A stretch of DNA of 64,000 bases from an uncultured Devosia sp. (GTDB taxonomy: Bacteria; Pseudomonadota; Alphaproteobacteria; Rhizobiales; Devosiaceae), in assembly GCF_963517015.1 (NCBI RefSeq), contig NZ_CAUQDV010000001.1, positions 2,052,001-2,116,000 on the forward strand, written 5' to 3'. Made by a program: the position numbers and the translations under genes. Positions 14,659 to 23,000 of this stretch are shown here, piece by piece (position 1 is the stretch's first letter; each line of letters begins with the position of its first letter). The notes under the pieces are model-generated. The model searched no databases. It was not told where the DNA came from and saw only the letters and a program-made list of their open reading frames with translations.

Positions 14659-14799
14659 ATGGTCAGATACAGAACTCCATCGGTTACCCATCACTCGCGG
14701 AAGATCATCCCGCGCGTTTTTTCGTTGATATTCCTCGCGCTAGGTTCGTGGCTGATTGTCATCTGGATCGGCTGGCGCATCTGGGTGCACCTATTCTGA
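14659..14799 (+). CDS. 46-residue single-helix membrane protein, uncertain start
   Basis: The frame extends upstream to 14464, but that extension has low-complexity Ser/Arg/Gly content unlike a protein. The ATG at 14659 gives a basic head (VRYRTPSVTHHSRKIIPR) and one hydrophobic helix, VFSLIFLALGSWLIVIWIGW, ending RIWVHLF, a positive-inside topology. The ribosome-binding site is weak. It is the third tiny membrane protein in this patch and its identity is unknown. The 200 bases upstream of it contain no other supported gene. Confidence 0.35.
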   Translation: MVRYRTPSVTHHSRKIIPRVFSLIFLALGSWLIVIWIGWRIWVHLF

Positions 14800-14826
14800 T
14801 GATCATGCGCAAAGCATTGTTTCATC

Positions 14827-14856
14827 AAATAAAAACCCCGGCCGAGATGGCCGGGG
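14827..14856 (-). terminator. Intrinsic terminator of the glycine-zipper lipoprotein gene
   Basis: CCCCGGCC-gagat-GGCCGGGG (14836-14856) is followed on the minus strand by a run of five T and further T-rich bases (14835-14827). It lies 28 bases beyond the leftward lipoprotein gene. Confidence 0.88.
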
Positions 14857-14884
14857 CATCGGTTTCAAACGTTGGATCAAGCGA

Positions 14885-15088
14885 TCAGTTGTTGGCGATC
14901 AAGGCGCCTGCTGCTGCGCCACCGGCTCCACCAACGATCGCGCCGCCATAGCCACCGACGGCGCCGCCAAGCAGGGCCCCGCCCGCTCCGCCAATTGCCG
15001 CGCCACTGACCGTACGCTGTGTCGAGGTGCAGGCCGACAGGGAGAGTGCGGCGATGATAACGAAAGCGACGGGTGCGAATTTGCGCAT
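14885..15088 (-). CDS. Small lipoprotein with glycine-zipper repeat
   Basis: A 67-residue exported protein. The signal peptide (MRKFAPVAFVIIAALSLSAC) ends in the lipobox LSAC, so the mature protein is lipid-anchored at Cys20. The rest is a Gly/Ala-rich glycine zipper (GGAGGALLGGAVGGYGGAIVGGAGGA, seen as short repeats) that forms tightly packed membrane helices, as in Rick_17kDa/YMGG-type and SmpA-like envelope proteins. Function is likely outer-membrane stability or stress response; that is family-level inference. The ATG at 15088 has AAGGA seven bases upstream; longer in-frame frames begin before the signal peptide. It has its own terminator. Confidence 0.82.
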   Translation of the reverse strand: MRKFAPVAFVIIAALSLSACTSTQRTVSGAAIGGAGGALLGGAVGGYGGAIVGGAGGAAAGALIANN

Positions 15089-15292
15089 GATTTTTTCCTT
15101 ACGATGGGTTGCCCGACAAAAGATCACACGGGCTCGTGATTGAAGGGTTAAGGTTAGGTCGTGGTGTATGTGACTGGAGGGCGCGCGCATTTCGCCCGGT
15201 ATTATGTTCCCAGTCGACGTAATCCCTCGAACTATTCAGTCGTCACCAATTGCGATAGGGGCGGTAGTTGGTGGCCAATTTCGAACTCGCTC

Positions 15293-15640
15293 TCAAATCC
15301 GGCGGTCATCAACCTGGCGTTGCTGAGCTCTGGCAACGACATCGGCAGTTTGACCTGAGTCAAAGAAGCATTCGCGCTGCTCGGGCAAGACATGGGCGAA
15401 TTCGACGCCTGCAAACTGCGCCTGACGCCAGATGACACGGCAGGGCTCAAGCGAGTGGTTGAACAAGAGGGTGAAGTCCTCCGACAGGTCGATGGATTCT
15501 GGGAGTTCCACCATGGCGCCGGAACGGGACAGGTTCACGACCAGAACCTCCTGACGCACCAGGCCGTCCTGCATGACGGCGGTGGCTTCAATGCGAATGG
15601 CTTCGCGCTTGTGCTGACGCTTTTCGATCCAACTTTTCAT
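15293..15640 (-). CDS. PilZ-domain protein, likely cyclic-di-GMP receptor
   Basis: A 115-residue single-domain protein. The N-terminal EKRQHKREAIRIEA contains the charged RxxxR-type element (KRQHKR), and NLSRSGAMVELPE near residues 36-48 matches the D/NxSxxG part of the PilZ cyclic-di-GMP pocket; AQFAGVEFAHV is the closing strand. It has no output domain, so it would bind a partner to affect motility, polysaccharide synthesis or adhesion. Its presence not far from an exopolysaccharide locus is suggestive but not evidence. A 20-bp dyad lies 44 bases upstream of the start. The ATG at 15640 is natural for the family. Confidence 0.82.
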   Translation of the reverse strand: MKSWIEKRQHKREAIRIEATAVMQDGLVRQEVLVVNLSRSGAMVELPESIDLSEDFTLLFNHSLEPCRVIWRQAQFAGVEFAHVLPEQRECFFDSGQTADVVARAQQRQVDDRRI

Positions 15641-15683
15641 GCCCCAAGAGCTAGGCCTGTAGCGCTAACGCAACCTCAACCGG

Positions 15684-15703
15684 ATCGTTACAATTTTAAC
15701 GAT
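15684..15703. promoter_or_regulatory. Perfect dyad upstream of the PilZ gene
   Basis: ATCGTTA (15684-15690) and TAACGAT (15697-15703) form a perfect 7-bp inverted repeat with a 6-base centre, 44-63 bases upstream of the leftward PilZ start. It resembles a dimeric repressor operator; the protein is unknown. Confidence 0.4.
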
Positions 15704-15769
15704 TGCGCATAGCTGGGGACAACCACGGGGAAGGTGCGCCGAGACGCCCGCTGGCTGGGAAAAGCAAGC

Positions 15770-15800
15770 GACCCCGGCCTTGTGCATGAGCCGGGGTCGT
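15770..15800 (-). terminator. Probable terminator of the 93-residue hypothetical gene
   Basis: CGACCCCGGC and GCCGGGGTCG form a perfect 10-bp stem with an 11-base loop, followed leftward by CTTGCTTTTC. It lies 86 bases past the leftward gene at 15887-16168. The T tract is interrupted, so efficiency is uncertain. Confidence 0.5.
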
Positions 15801-15886
15801 TAAGAGACTGTCTCTGGAGGTCGCAGGGGCAAACCTGCAAAAAGTTAACGCGGAGTCCGGTTTGGGGTTCCCAAGAGGATACGAAT

Positions 15887-16168
15887 CTATTCGGCGGCAG
15901 CCGGTAACAGATCCGTGTGGCGCGTCTTGAGCTTGTTGAGTTGATGAGCCGCATGGGAGAGCAGGGCGGTGCGCACCTGATCGGTCGGAACATGGCCAAC
16001 ATCGGCCTTGACCTTTAGGTCGAGCGGATAGCGCGAAAGATTGCCGCGGAAGCGCTCCTCGACAATAACGCGCACCACGCCGGTCACGCGGCCGGAAATG
16101 GTCCTGTGCGGGCCGTAGTAACGAACCTCGCAACCCTTGATCTCGAACGTCGCGCCATCGAAGGACAT
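15887..16168 (-). CDS. Conserved-looking hypothetical protein (93 aa)
   Basis: A 93-residue soluble protein that I cannot assign. It is predicted to be mostly beta in the first 55 residues (FEIKGCEVRYYG, ISGRVTGVVRVIVEERF) and helical after that (DQVRTALLSHAAHQLNKLKTRH). It has no signal peptide, membrane segment or known catalytic motif. Codon bias and a probable terminator downstream support it as real. It is the last leftward gene before secE, with which it shares a divergent 255-base spacer. Position next to core genes says nothing specific about its role. Confidence 0.55.
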   Translation of the reverse strand: MSFDGATFEIKGCEVRYYGPHRTISGRVTGVVRVIVEERFRGNLSRYPLDLKVKADVGHVPTDQVRTALLSHAAHQLNKLKTRHTDLLPAAAE

Positions 16169-16423
16169 CTCGCCGCCTCCAGCTGCCTTTTTATTGTCGC
16201 AATTGGATAAAAGGCGATCCTGCTGTCATGAGCAAGTGTGATTCGTATTGTTGTTGATGCGTCGTTAATGGTTGCTGTGTTGCGCGTGTGCCGGGCAGGG
16301 GTGGTAATCTGTCGTCGGGCTGTTGCATTTGGCGCCGACTTTCTCTAGATAGCCAACTTCCAGCCGTGCGGGGATCCTGCGCGGCCTTTGGTTTTGCACC
16401 AAAAAACTAGAGTAGATTCGCTG

Positions 16424-16618
16424 ATGGCCCGTCCGAACCCGATCCAGTTCCTGCAGCAAGTCCGGCAGGAAACCGCCAAGGTTACCTGGCCGGGTCGCAA
16501 CGAAGTCCTGATCTCGACGGTCATGGTCCTCGTGCTCGTGCTGTTTGCGAGCCTGTTCTTCCTGGCTGCCGATCAGGTGATTTCCTGGCTCGTCGGCCTG
16601 ATGCTTTCGATCCGCTAG
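16424..16618 (+). CDS. secE: Preprotein translocase subunit SecE
   Basis: A 64-residue SecE of the short single-helix type. The amphipathic helix contains FLQQVRQETAKVTWPGRNEVL (residues about 8-28, shown here only as the TAKVTWPGR core), the diagnostic SecE signature, followed by one membrane helix (STVMVLVLVLFASLFFLAADQ) and a short periplasmic end. It clamps SecY in the SecYEG channel of the inner membrane. The ATG at 16424 gives MARPNPI, the usual length; a longer frame from 16388 is unlikely. Ribosome-binding sequence is weak. It is the first gene of the secE-nusG pair, 37 bases before nusG. Confidence 0.93.
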   Translation: MARPNPIQFLQQVRQETAKVTWPGRNEVLISTVMVLVLVLFASLFFLAADQVISWLVGLMLSIR

Positions 16619-16655
16619 TCGGGTCACAGATTTAATACGGGAGCGGCGACGCTTA

Positions 16656-17186
16656 ATGGCCAAGCGCTGGTACATCGTTCAGGCATACAGTAACTTCGAA
16701 CGCAAAGTGGCGGAAGATATCCGTCAGAAGGTTGCGCAGAAGAAGCTCGAGCATCTGTTTGAAGACGTGATCGTTCCGACCGAAAAGGTCGTCGAGATCC
16801 GTCGTGGCCGCAAGGTCGATGCCGAACGCAAGTTCTTCCCGGGCTACGTTCTGGTGAAGATGGACATGACCGACGAGGCATTCCATCTGATCAAGAACAC
16901 GCCCAAGGTCACTGGTTTCCTCGGTTCGGACAACAAGCCGATGCCGATCTCGGAAAAGGAAGCCATGGGCATCCTGCAGCAGGTGCAGGAAGGCGTGGAG
17001 CATCCCAAGCCTTCTGTCTCGTTCGAAGTGGGCGAGAATGTGCGCGTGTCGGACGGTCCCTTCGCCAGCTTCAATGGCGTGGTGGAAGAAGTCGACGAAG
17101 AACGCGCCCGCCTCAAGGTGGAAGTTTCGATTTTCGGGCGTCCCACTCCGGTGGAGCTCGAATATGGTCAGGTCGAAAAGGTCTGA
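16656..17186 (+). CDS. nusG: Transcription elongation/antitermination factor NusG
   Basis: A 176-residue NusG. The N-terminal NGN domain begins KRWYIVQAYSNFERKVAEDI and contains the RGRKVDAERKFFPGYVLVKM strand that contacts RNA polymerase; the C-terminal KOW domain begins around GENVRVSDGPFASFNGVV and ends ELEYGQVEKV. It couples RNA polymerase with ribosomes through S10 and with Rho. Length and motifs are standard for alphaproteobacteria. Downstream, a UUCG-capped hairpin and a 128-base leader separate it from rplK, the usual arrangement, allowing independent control of the L11 operon. Confidence 0.97.
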   Translation: MAKRWYIVQAYSNFERKVAEDIRQKVAQKKLEHLFEDVIVPTEKVVEIRRGRKVDAERKFFPGYVLVKMDMTDEAFHLIKNTPKVTGFLGSDNKPMPISEKEAMGILQQVQEGVEHPKPSVSFEVGENVRVSDGPFASFNGVVEEVDEERARLKVEVSIFGRPTPVELEYGQVEKV

Positions 17187-17314
17187 CCAAAACATCCGGC
17201 TTCGGCCGGGTGAAATCTGTGGGAGAGGGCGGCATCTGCCAAGGTGTCGGGCAAACCTCCTACCACAGCGTCAAACTGGCCGGATGACACCGGCTAAACT
17301 TTGTAAGGACGATT
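17187..17314 (+). promoter_or_regulatory. nusG-rplK spacer, candidate L1-regulated leader
   Basis: CCGGC-ttcg-GCCGG (17196-17209) is a stable UUCG-capped hairpin. A second paired region, TGTGG..GAGG with CCTC..CCACA (17218-17267), brackets an asymmetric loop. In enterobacteria L1 represses its operon by binding the rplK leader; equivalence here is inferred from position. Confidence 0.35.
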
Positions 17315-17743
17315 ATGGCAAAGAAAATCGTTGGCTACGTAAAGCTGCAGGTGCCCGCTGGCTCCGCAACGCCGTCCCCGCCGATCGGGCCGGCTCTCGG
17401 TCAGCGCGGTCTGAACATCATGGAATTCTGCAAGGCGTTCAATGCCGCCACGCAGGAAATGGAAAAGGGTTCGCCCATTCCAGTCGTGATCACCGCCTAT
17501 GCCGACAAGAGCTTCACTTTCGAGATGAAGCAGCCGCCGGTCACCTACTTCATCAAGAAGGCCGTCAACCTGAAGTCGGGTTCCAAGCTTCCGGGCAAGG
17601 AATCGGCTGGTACGATCACCGTGGCTCAGCTGCGTGATATCGCCGAAAAGAAGATGAAGGATCTCAATGCTGACAACGTCGACGCTGCCGTGTCGATGAT
17701 TGCTGGCTCTGCCCGTTCCATGGGCATTCAGGTCGAGGGCTGA
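17315..17743 (+). CDS. rplK: 50S ribosomal protein L11
   Basis: A 142-residue L11, full length. The N-terminal domain has GYVKLQVPAGSATPSPPIGPALGQRG (core PPIGPALGQ at about 20-28), the proline-rich helix region that contacts EF-G and releases factors; the C-terminal domain (from about 70) binds the 23S GTPase-associated centre and ends ARSMGIQVEG. It forms the stalk base with L10 and L12. The gene starts 128 bases after nusG and lies four bases upstream of rplA, so the two are co-translated, as in most bacteria. Confidence 0.97.
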   Translation: MAKKIVGYVKLQVPAGSATPSPPIGPALGQRGLNIMEFCKAFNAATQEMEKGSPIPVVITAYADKSFTFEMKQPPVTYFIKKAVNLKSGSKLPGKESAGTITVAQLRDIAEKKMKDLNADNVDAAVSMIAGSARSMGIQVEG

Positions 17744-17747
17744 TTGA

Positions 17748-18440
17748 ATGGCACACGTCGGTAAGAAGATCACCAAGGCCCGTGAAGGCATCGACCGCAA
17801 CAAGCTGTACAAGCTTGATGAGGCCGTGAAGATGGTCAAGGCTCGCGCCTCGGCCAAGTTTGACGAAACCATCGAAATCGCCATCAACCTCGGTGTTGAT
17901 CCGCGTCACGCCGACCAGATGGTCCGTGGCGTCGTGAACCTGCCCAACGGCACCGGCAAGACCGTGCGCGTGGCCGTGTTCGCCAAGGATGCCAAGGCTG
18001 ACGAAGCCCGCAAGGCTGGCGCAGACATCGTTGGTGCCGAAGACCTGATGGAACAGATCCAGTCTGGCAAGATCGATTTCGATCGCTGCATTGCCACGCC
18101 GGACATGATGCCGCTGGTCGGTCGCCTGGGCAAGATCCTGGGCCCGCGCAACCTGATGCCGAACCCCAAGGTTGGCACGGTTACCCCCGATGTCGCCGGC
18201 GCCGTCAAGGCTGCCAAGGGCGGTGCCGTTGAGTACCGCGTCGAAAAGGCCGGTATCCTGCATGCTGGCGTTGGCAAGGTTTCCTTCTCGGAAGAAGCCC
18301 TGCTGCAGAACATCAAGGCGTTCACCGACGCCGTGGTTCGTTCCAAGCCGGCTGGCGCCAAGGGCACCTACGTCAAGAAGGTTGCCGTTTCCTCGACCAT
18401 GGGCCCTGGCGTCCATGTTGAGCCGGCTTCGGCCCTCTAA
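17748..18440 (+). CDS. rplA: 50S ribosomal protein L1
   Basis: A 230-residue L1, the mobile stalk protein near the ribosomal E site and, in well-studied bacteria, the translational repressor of the L11 operon. Signature segments are the N-terminal VGKKITKAREGIDRNKLY, the LPNGTGKTVRVAVF strand near residues 64-77 and GRLGKILGPRNLMPNPK near 124-140, which is the L1 family motif. It follows rplK by four bases. A short intrinsic terminator begins six bases after its stop, so the next genes may need their own promoter. Confidence 0.97.
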   Translation: MAHVGKKITKAREGIDRNKLYKLDEAVKMVKARASAKFDETIEIAINLGVDPRHADQMVRGVVNLPNGTGKTVRVAVFAKDAKADEARKAGADIVGAEDLMEQIQSGKIDFDRCIATPDMMPLVGRLGKILGPRNLMPNPKVGTVTPDVAGAVKAAKGGAVEYRVEKAGILHAGVGKVSFSEEALLQNIKAFTDAVVRSKPAGAKGTYVKKVAVSSTMGPGVHVEPASAL

Positions 18441-18446
18441 GAAATT

Positions 18447-18472
18447 CCGGGCGGCTTAGGTCGCCCGGTTTT
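18447..18472 (+). terminator. Terminator between rplA and rplJ
   Basis: CCGGGCG (18447-18453) pairs with CGCCCGG (18462-18468) around an 8-base loop and is followed by TTTT. It closes the rplKA unit or attenuates read-through into rplJL-rpoBC. A second perfect 6-bp hairpin, GCTTCC/GGAAGC (18473-18490), follows immediately. Confidence 0.75.
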
Positions 18473-18751
18473 GCTTCCTGCAAGGGAAGCATAAGTCCTG
18501 TCCGAGACTGCCGGTGCTGATCAATCTGGGTCAGCTTAATGTCCACCGACGCCAGCATAGATGGGGTGACAACCAAGGTTTCCTGTCCGAAAGGGCAGGG
18601 TGATTGCGGTTCGAACCAGGCCAGTTGCCCTCGTGGCAGCGCGGTTTACAGGCATGTAACCGTTGCTCCTCTCCTCCTTCACGGGAGATCGGAGGGCAGC
18701 AATTGGCAATGGCCCGGCTCTATTTTGCCGGGCTCAATGTGGAGACTAGCA
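18473..18751 (+). promoter_or_regulatory. rplJ leader, candidate L10 autoregulatory RNA
   Basis: About 280 untranslated bases precede rplJ. They hold several hairpins, the last being GCCCGGC/GCCGGGC (18712-18733) just upstream of the GGAG ribosome-binding site at 18741. Position and structure match the L10 leader class, in which excess L10-L12 complex represses translation. Exact fold not computed. Confidence 0.5.
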
Positions 18752-19273
18752 GTGGAAAGAGCGGAAAAGCGTGAGCTTGTCGCATCGCTTCAGTCAGCCC
18801 TTGGTGGCGCTGGATCGATCGTACTCGCGCAGAATGCCGGTCTGACCGTGGCAAATCTGGAGACCCTTCGCCGTGAGGTGAAGGCTGCAGGTGGCTACGT
18901 GAAGGTCGCGAAGAACCGTCTTGCCAAGCTTGCTCTTAAAGAAACCGACCACGCCGACATTTCGGGCCTGTTTACCGGCCCGATCGTCATCGCCTATGCG
19001 GAAGACCCCATGACTGCGCCCAAGATTGCGGCGAAGTTTGCTGACAAGAACGCAAAGTATGTCGTTCTTGGTGGCGTTATGGGCAAGACCGCGCTTGACG
19101 CGAATAACGTCAAGGCGCTGGCGACCATGCCGTCGCTCAACGAACTGCGCGCTACGCTCGCCGGGATGCTCAAGCAGCCCGCGACCCGTATCGCTTCGGT
19201 CATCGTTGCGCCGGCTGGTGGTATCGCGCGCGTGTTGGCCGCTCATGCGGAAAAGAGCAACGAAGCAGCGTAA
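18752..19273 (+). CDS. rplJ: 50S ribosomal protein L10
   Basis: A 173-residue L10, the anchor for L12 dimers on the ribosomal stalk. I start it at GTG 18752 because GGAG lies seven bases upstream and the peptide then begins ERAEKRELVASL, the normal L10 start; an open frame beginning at 18539 lies in the leader. Typical segments include EVKAAGGYVKVAKNRLAKLA and TGPIVIAYAEDP, and the C-terminal helix ending AAHAEKSNEA that binds L12. It should repress its own message through the preceding leader. rplL follows after 71 bases. Confidence 0.95.
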   Translation: MERAEKRELVASLQSALGGAGSIVLAQNAGLTVANLETLRREVKAAGGYVKVAKNRLAKLALKETDHADISGLFTGPIVIAYAEDPMTAPKIAAKFADKNAKYVVLGGVMGKTALDANNVKALATMPSLNELRATLAGMLKQPATRIASVIVAPAGGIARVLAAHAEKSNEAA

Positions 19274-19344
19274 CCTCATGGTCCCAAGTTCAAGAATGCG
19301 GGACCGGTTTGAACTGAACACCTACAAAAAGAGAGATTTATCAA

Positions 19345-19719
19345 ATGGCTGATCTCGCCAAGATCGTAGACGACCTGTCTGCCCTGACCGTTCTGGAAGC
19401 TTCCGAACTGTCGAAGATGCTGGAAGAAAAGTGGGGCGTTTCCGCCGCCGCTCCGGTTGCTGTTGCCGCTGCTGGCGGTGGCGCTGCTGCTCCGGCTGCT
19501 GAAGAAAAGACCGAATTTGACGTCATTCTCGCCTCGTTCGGCGACAACAAGATCAACGTCATCAAGGAAGTCCGTGCGATCACCGGTCTGGGCCTCGGCG
19601 AAGCCAAGGCTCTGGTTGAAGCTGCTCCGAAGGCCATCAAGGAAGGCGTTTCGAAGGCTGAAGCCGAAGACATCAAGACCAAGCTGGAAGCAGCTGGCGC
19701 CAAGGTCGAACTCAAGTAA
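19345..19719 (+). CDS. rplL: 50S ribosomal protein L7/L12
   Basis: A 124-residue L12. Residues 1-31 form the dimerising helices (IVDDLSALTVLEASELSKML), residues 36-53 are the Ala/Pro/Gly hinge, and the C-terminal domain starts KTEFDVILASFGDNKINVIKEVR and contains TGLGLGEAKALVE, which recruits translation GTPases. The strong ribosome-binding region (AAAGAGAG) suits a protein needed at four or more copies per ribosome. It is followed by a terminator-like hairpin 22 bases after the stop, which should lower the amount of rpoBC transcript relative to rplJL. Confidence 0.97.
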   Translation: MADLAKIVDDLSALTVLEASELSKMLEEKWGVSAAAPVAVAAAGGGAAAPAAEEKTEFDVILASFGDNKINVIKEVRAITGLGLGEAKALVEAAPKAIKEGVSKAEAEDIKTKLEAAGAKVELK

Positions 19720-20068
19720 TTCGACTTTAGCTCTTGAAATGTGTGGGGTGGCGCTATATGTGCCATCCCACATTCTCGTTTTTGCGGGATGATTCGCCGG
19801 GCCGAGTGGATGGCTCCTGGCGGCAATTTGCGGAATATATGACGAATTTGATGTCTGAGGCACGCTGACGTCCGTTGCCCTATGATCTGATGGATCATGG
19901 GGTGTTTGGCGTTTTCGGCCTCTTTGCCCGTCGGTCCGGGGCAATCCAGGCATCATTGGATCGAAACAAACTGCCTAGCCCAGGCACATATCCCGAATTC
20001 CGACGGATGATAGTCGGAGTTTTGGATATCTGCCTCCGAGACAATCGCTAAAAGAAACAGGAGCTTTC
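19720..20068 (+). other. rplL-rpoB spacer
   Basis: A 349-base spacer with no gene. It holds the attenuator-like terminator at 19742-19783 and a small hairpin, TCCGAC/GTCGGA, at 19999-20018 followed by GTTTTGG about 50 bases before rpoB. Both fit the known use of this spacer to set rpoBC output. Confidence 0.6.
19742..19783 (+). terminator. Attenuator/terminator after rplL
   Basis: An 11-bp stem (19742-19752 with 19762-19772, one G-T pair) with a 9-base loop, then TTCTCGTTTTT. The broken T-tract suggests partial read-through into rpoBC, as at the well-known rplL-rpoB attenuator of other bacteria. Confidence 0.82.
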
Positions 20069-23000
20069 ATGGCTACCACGTTCAACGGCCGCCGCAAGGT
20101 TCGCAAGTCCTTCGGTTCCATTCGCGAAGTCACGGAGATGCCCAATCTGATCGAGGTCCAGAAGGCCTCCTATGATCAGTTTCTCCTCGTGGACGAGCCC
20201 AAGGGTGGCCGTCCCGACGAAGGGCTTCAGTCCGTGTTCCGTTCGGTCTTTCCGATCTCCGACTTTTCGAACACTGCATCCCTCGAATTCGTGAAGTACG
20301 AGTTCGAGCAGCCCAAGTATGACATCGACGAGTGCCGTGCGCGCGACATCACCTTCGCTGCCCCGCTCAAGGTCACGCTGCGCCTGATCGTGTTCGAAGT
20401 GGACGAAGAAACCGGCGCCAAGTCCGTCAAGGACATCAAGGAGCAGGACGTCTACATGGGCGATATGCCCTTCATGACGTCGAACGGCACCTTCATCGTC
20501 AACGGCACCGAGCGCGTCATCGTCTCGCAGATGCATCGTTCGCCTGGCGTGTTCTTCGATCACGACAAGGGCAAGACCCATTCGTCGGGCAAGCTGCTGT
20601 TTGCCGGCCGTATCATTCCCTATCGCGGTTCGTGGCTCGATATCGAATTCGACGCCAAGGACGTGGTCTATGCGCGTATCGATCGTCGCCGCAAGATTCC
20701 GGTCACCTCGTTGCTCAAGGCGCTTGGCATGGATGCCGAGGAAATCCTCGACACCTATTACAACAAGCTGACCTTCGAAAAGACGGCGACTGGCTGGCAG
20801 AAGCCATACGACGCCGAGAAGATGAAGAATGCCAAGCCTTCGACGGACCTGATCGACGCCAAGACTGGCGACGTGGTGCATGAAGCTGGCAAGAAGCTCT
20901 CCGCTCGCCAGGCCAAGAAGCTTGCCGAGAATGGCCTGACGCACCTGCTTGCGGTCAATGAAGACCTCTATGGCATGTATGTCGCCGAGGACCTGATCAG
21001 CATGAAGACCGGCGAGGTCTACATGGAGGCGGGTGACGAGCTCGACGAAAAGACCCTGACCAAGCTGCTTGATCTGGGCTTTGACGAGCTGCCGATCCTC
21101 GACATCGATCACATCTCGATCGGTGGCTATATCCGCAACACGCTGGCCGTGGACAAGAACGAGTCGCGTGAAGACGCTTTGTTCGACATCTATCGCGTCA
21201 TGCGCCCCGGTGAGCCGCCGACCGTCGATACGGCCGAAGCCATGTTCCAGTCGCTGTTCTTCGACAGCGAGCGCTATGACCTGTCGGCCGTTGGTCGCGT
21301 CAAGATGAACATGCGCCTCGAGCTCGATGCGCCCGACACCATGCGTACCCTCCGCAAGGAAGATATCGTGGAAGTCGTCCGCACGCTGGTCGACCTGCGC
21401 GATGGCCGCGGCGAGATCGACGACATCGACAACCTCGGCAACCGTCGCGTTCGCTCGGTTGGCGAACTCATGGAAAACTCCTATCGCCTTGGCCTGCTCC
21501 GCATGGAACGCGCCATCAAGGAGCGCATGAGCTCGGTCGAAATCGACACCGTGATGCCGCAGGACCTGATCAACGCAAAGCCGGCTGCCGCCGCCGTGCG
21601 TGAATTCTTCGGCTCGTCGCAGCTGTCGCAGTTCATGGATCAGACCAATCCGCTGTCGGAAATCACCCACAAGCGTCGTCTCTCGGCGCTTGGGCCGGGT
21701 GGTCTGACCCGCGAGCGTGCCGGCTTTGAAGTCCGCGACGTGCATCCGACCCACTATGGCCGTATCTGCCCGATCGAGACGCCGGAAGGCCCGAATATCG
21801 GTCTGATCAACTCGCTGTCGACTTTCGCCCGCGTCAACAAGTACGGTTTCATCGAAACCCCGTACCGCAAGATCGTGGACGGCAAGCTGACGACCGACGT
21901 GGTTTACCTCTCCGCCATGGAAGAGGCCAAGCACTACGTCGCGCAGGCCAACGTCGAGTTCAATGCCGACGGTACGCTGACCCATGACCTGGTCGTGGCT
22001 CGCCATGCTGGTGACAACGGCCTGACGCCCAAGGAAAACGTCGACCTTATGGACGTTTCCCCCAAGCAGATGGTGTCGGTTGCCGCCTCGCTGATCCCGT
22101 TCCTCGAGAACGACGACGCCAACCGTGCTCTGATGGGCTCGAACATGCAGCGTCAGGCTGTGCCGCTGCTGCGCGCTCACGCGCCCTTCGTCGGTACCGG
22201 CATGGAAGCTGTCGTGGCTCGTGACTCGGGCGCTGCCATCGTGGCCAAGCGCAAGGGCATCGTCGATCAGGTGGACGCCACCCGTATCGTTATTCGCGCA
22301 ACGGAAGAAACCGATGCGTCGAAGTCGGGCGTCGACATCTACAACCTGATGAAGTTCCAGCGTTCGAACCAGTCGACCTGCATCAACCAGCGTCCGCTGG
22401 TCGTCGTGGGCGATCATGTCAACCAGGGCGATATCATCGCCGACGGTCCCTCGACCGAACTGGGCGATCTGGCGCTGGGCCGCAACGTGCTCGTCGCGTT
22501 CATGCCCTGGAACGGCTACAACTTCGAAGACTCCATCCTGCTCAGCGAGAAGATCGCCATGCAGGACGTCTTCACCTCGATCCATATCGAGGAATATGAA
22601 GTGATGGCCCGCGACACCAAGCTTGGTCCGGAAGAAATCACGCGCGACATTCCGAACGTTTCGGAAGAAGCGCTGAAGAACCTCGACGAAGCCGGTATCG
22701 TGCACATCGGTGCCGAAGTTGCTCCTGGCGACATCCTGGTCGGCAAGATCACCCCCAAGGGTGAATCGCCGATGACGCCGGAAGAGAAGCTCCTCCGCGC
22801 CATCTTCGGTGAAAAGGCCTCGGACGTTCGTGATACCTCGCTCCGCGTTCCGCCGGGCGATGCTGGTACTGTCGTTGAAGTGCGCGTGTTCAATCGCCAC
22901 GGCATCGACAAGGACGAGCGCGCCATGGCTATCGAGCGCGAAGAAATCGAACGTCTCGCCAAGGACCGTGACGACGAACAGTCGATCCTCGACCGTAACG

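Noticed and set aside
18539..18751. N-terminal extension of L10
   Set aside because: It lies in the leader, has no L10 similarity, and GTG 18752 has a proper ribosome-binding site.
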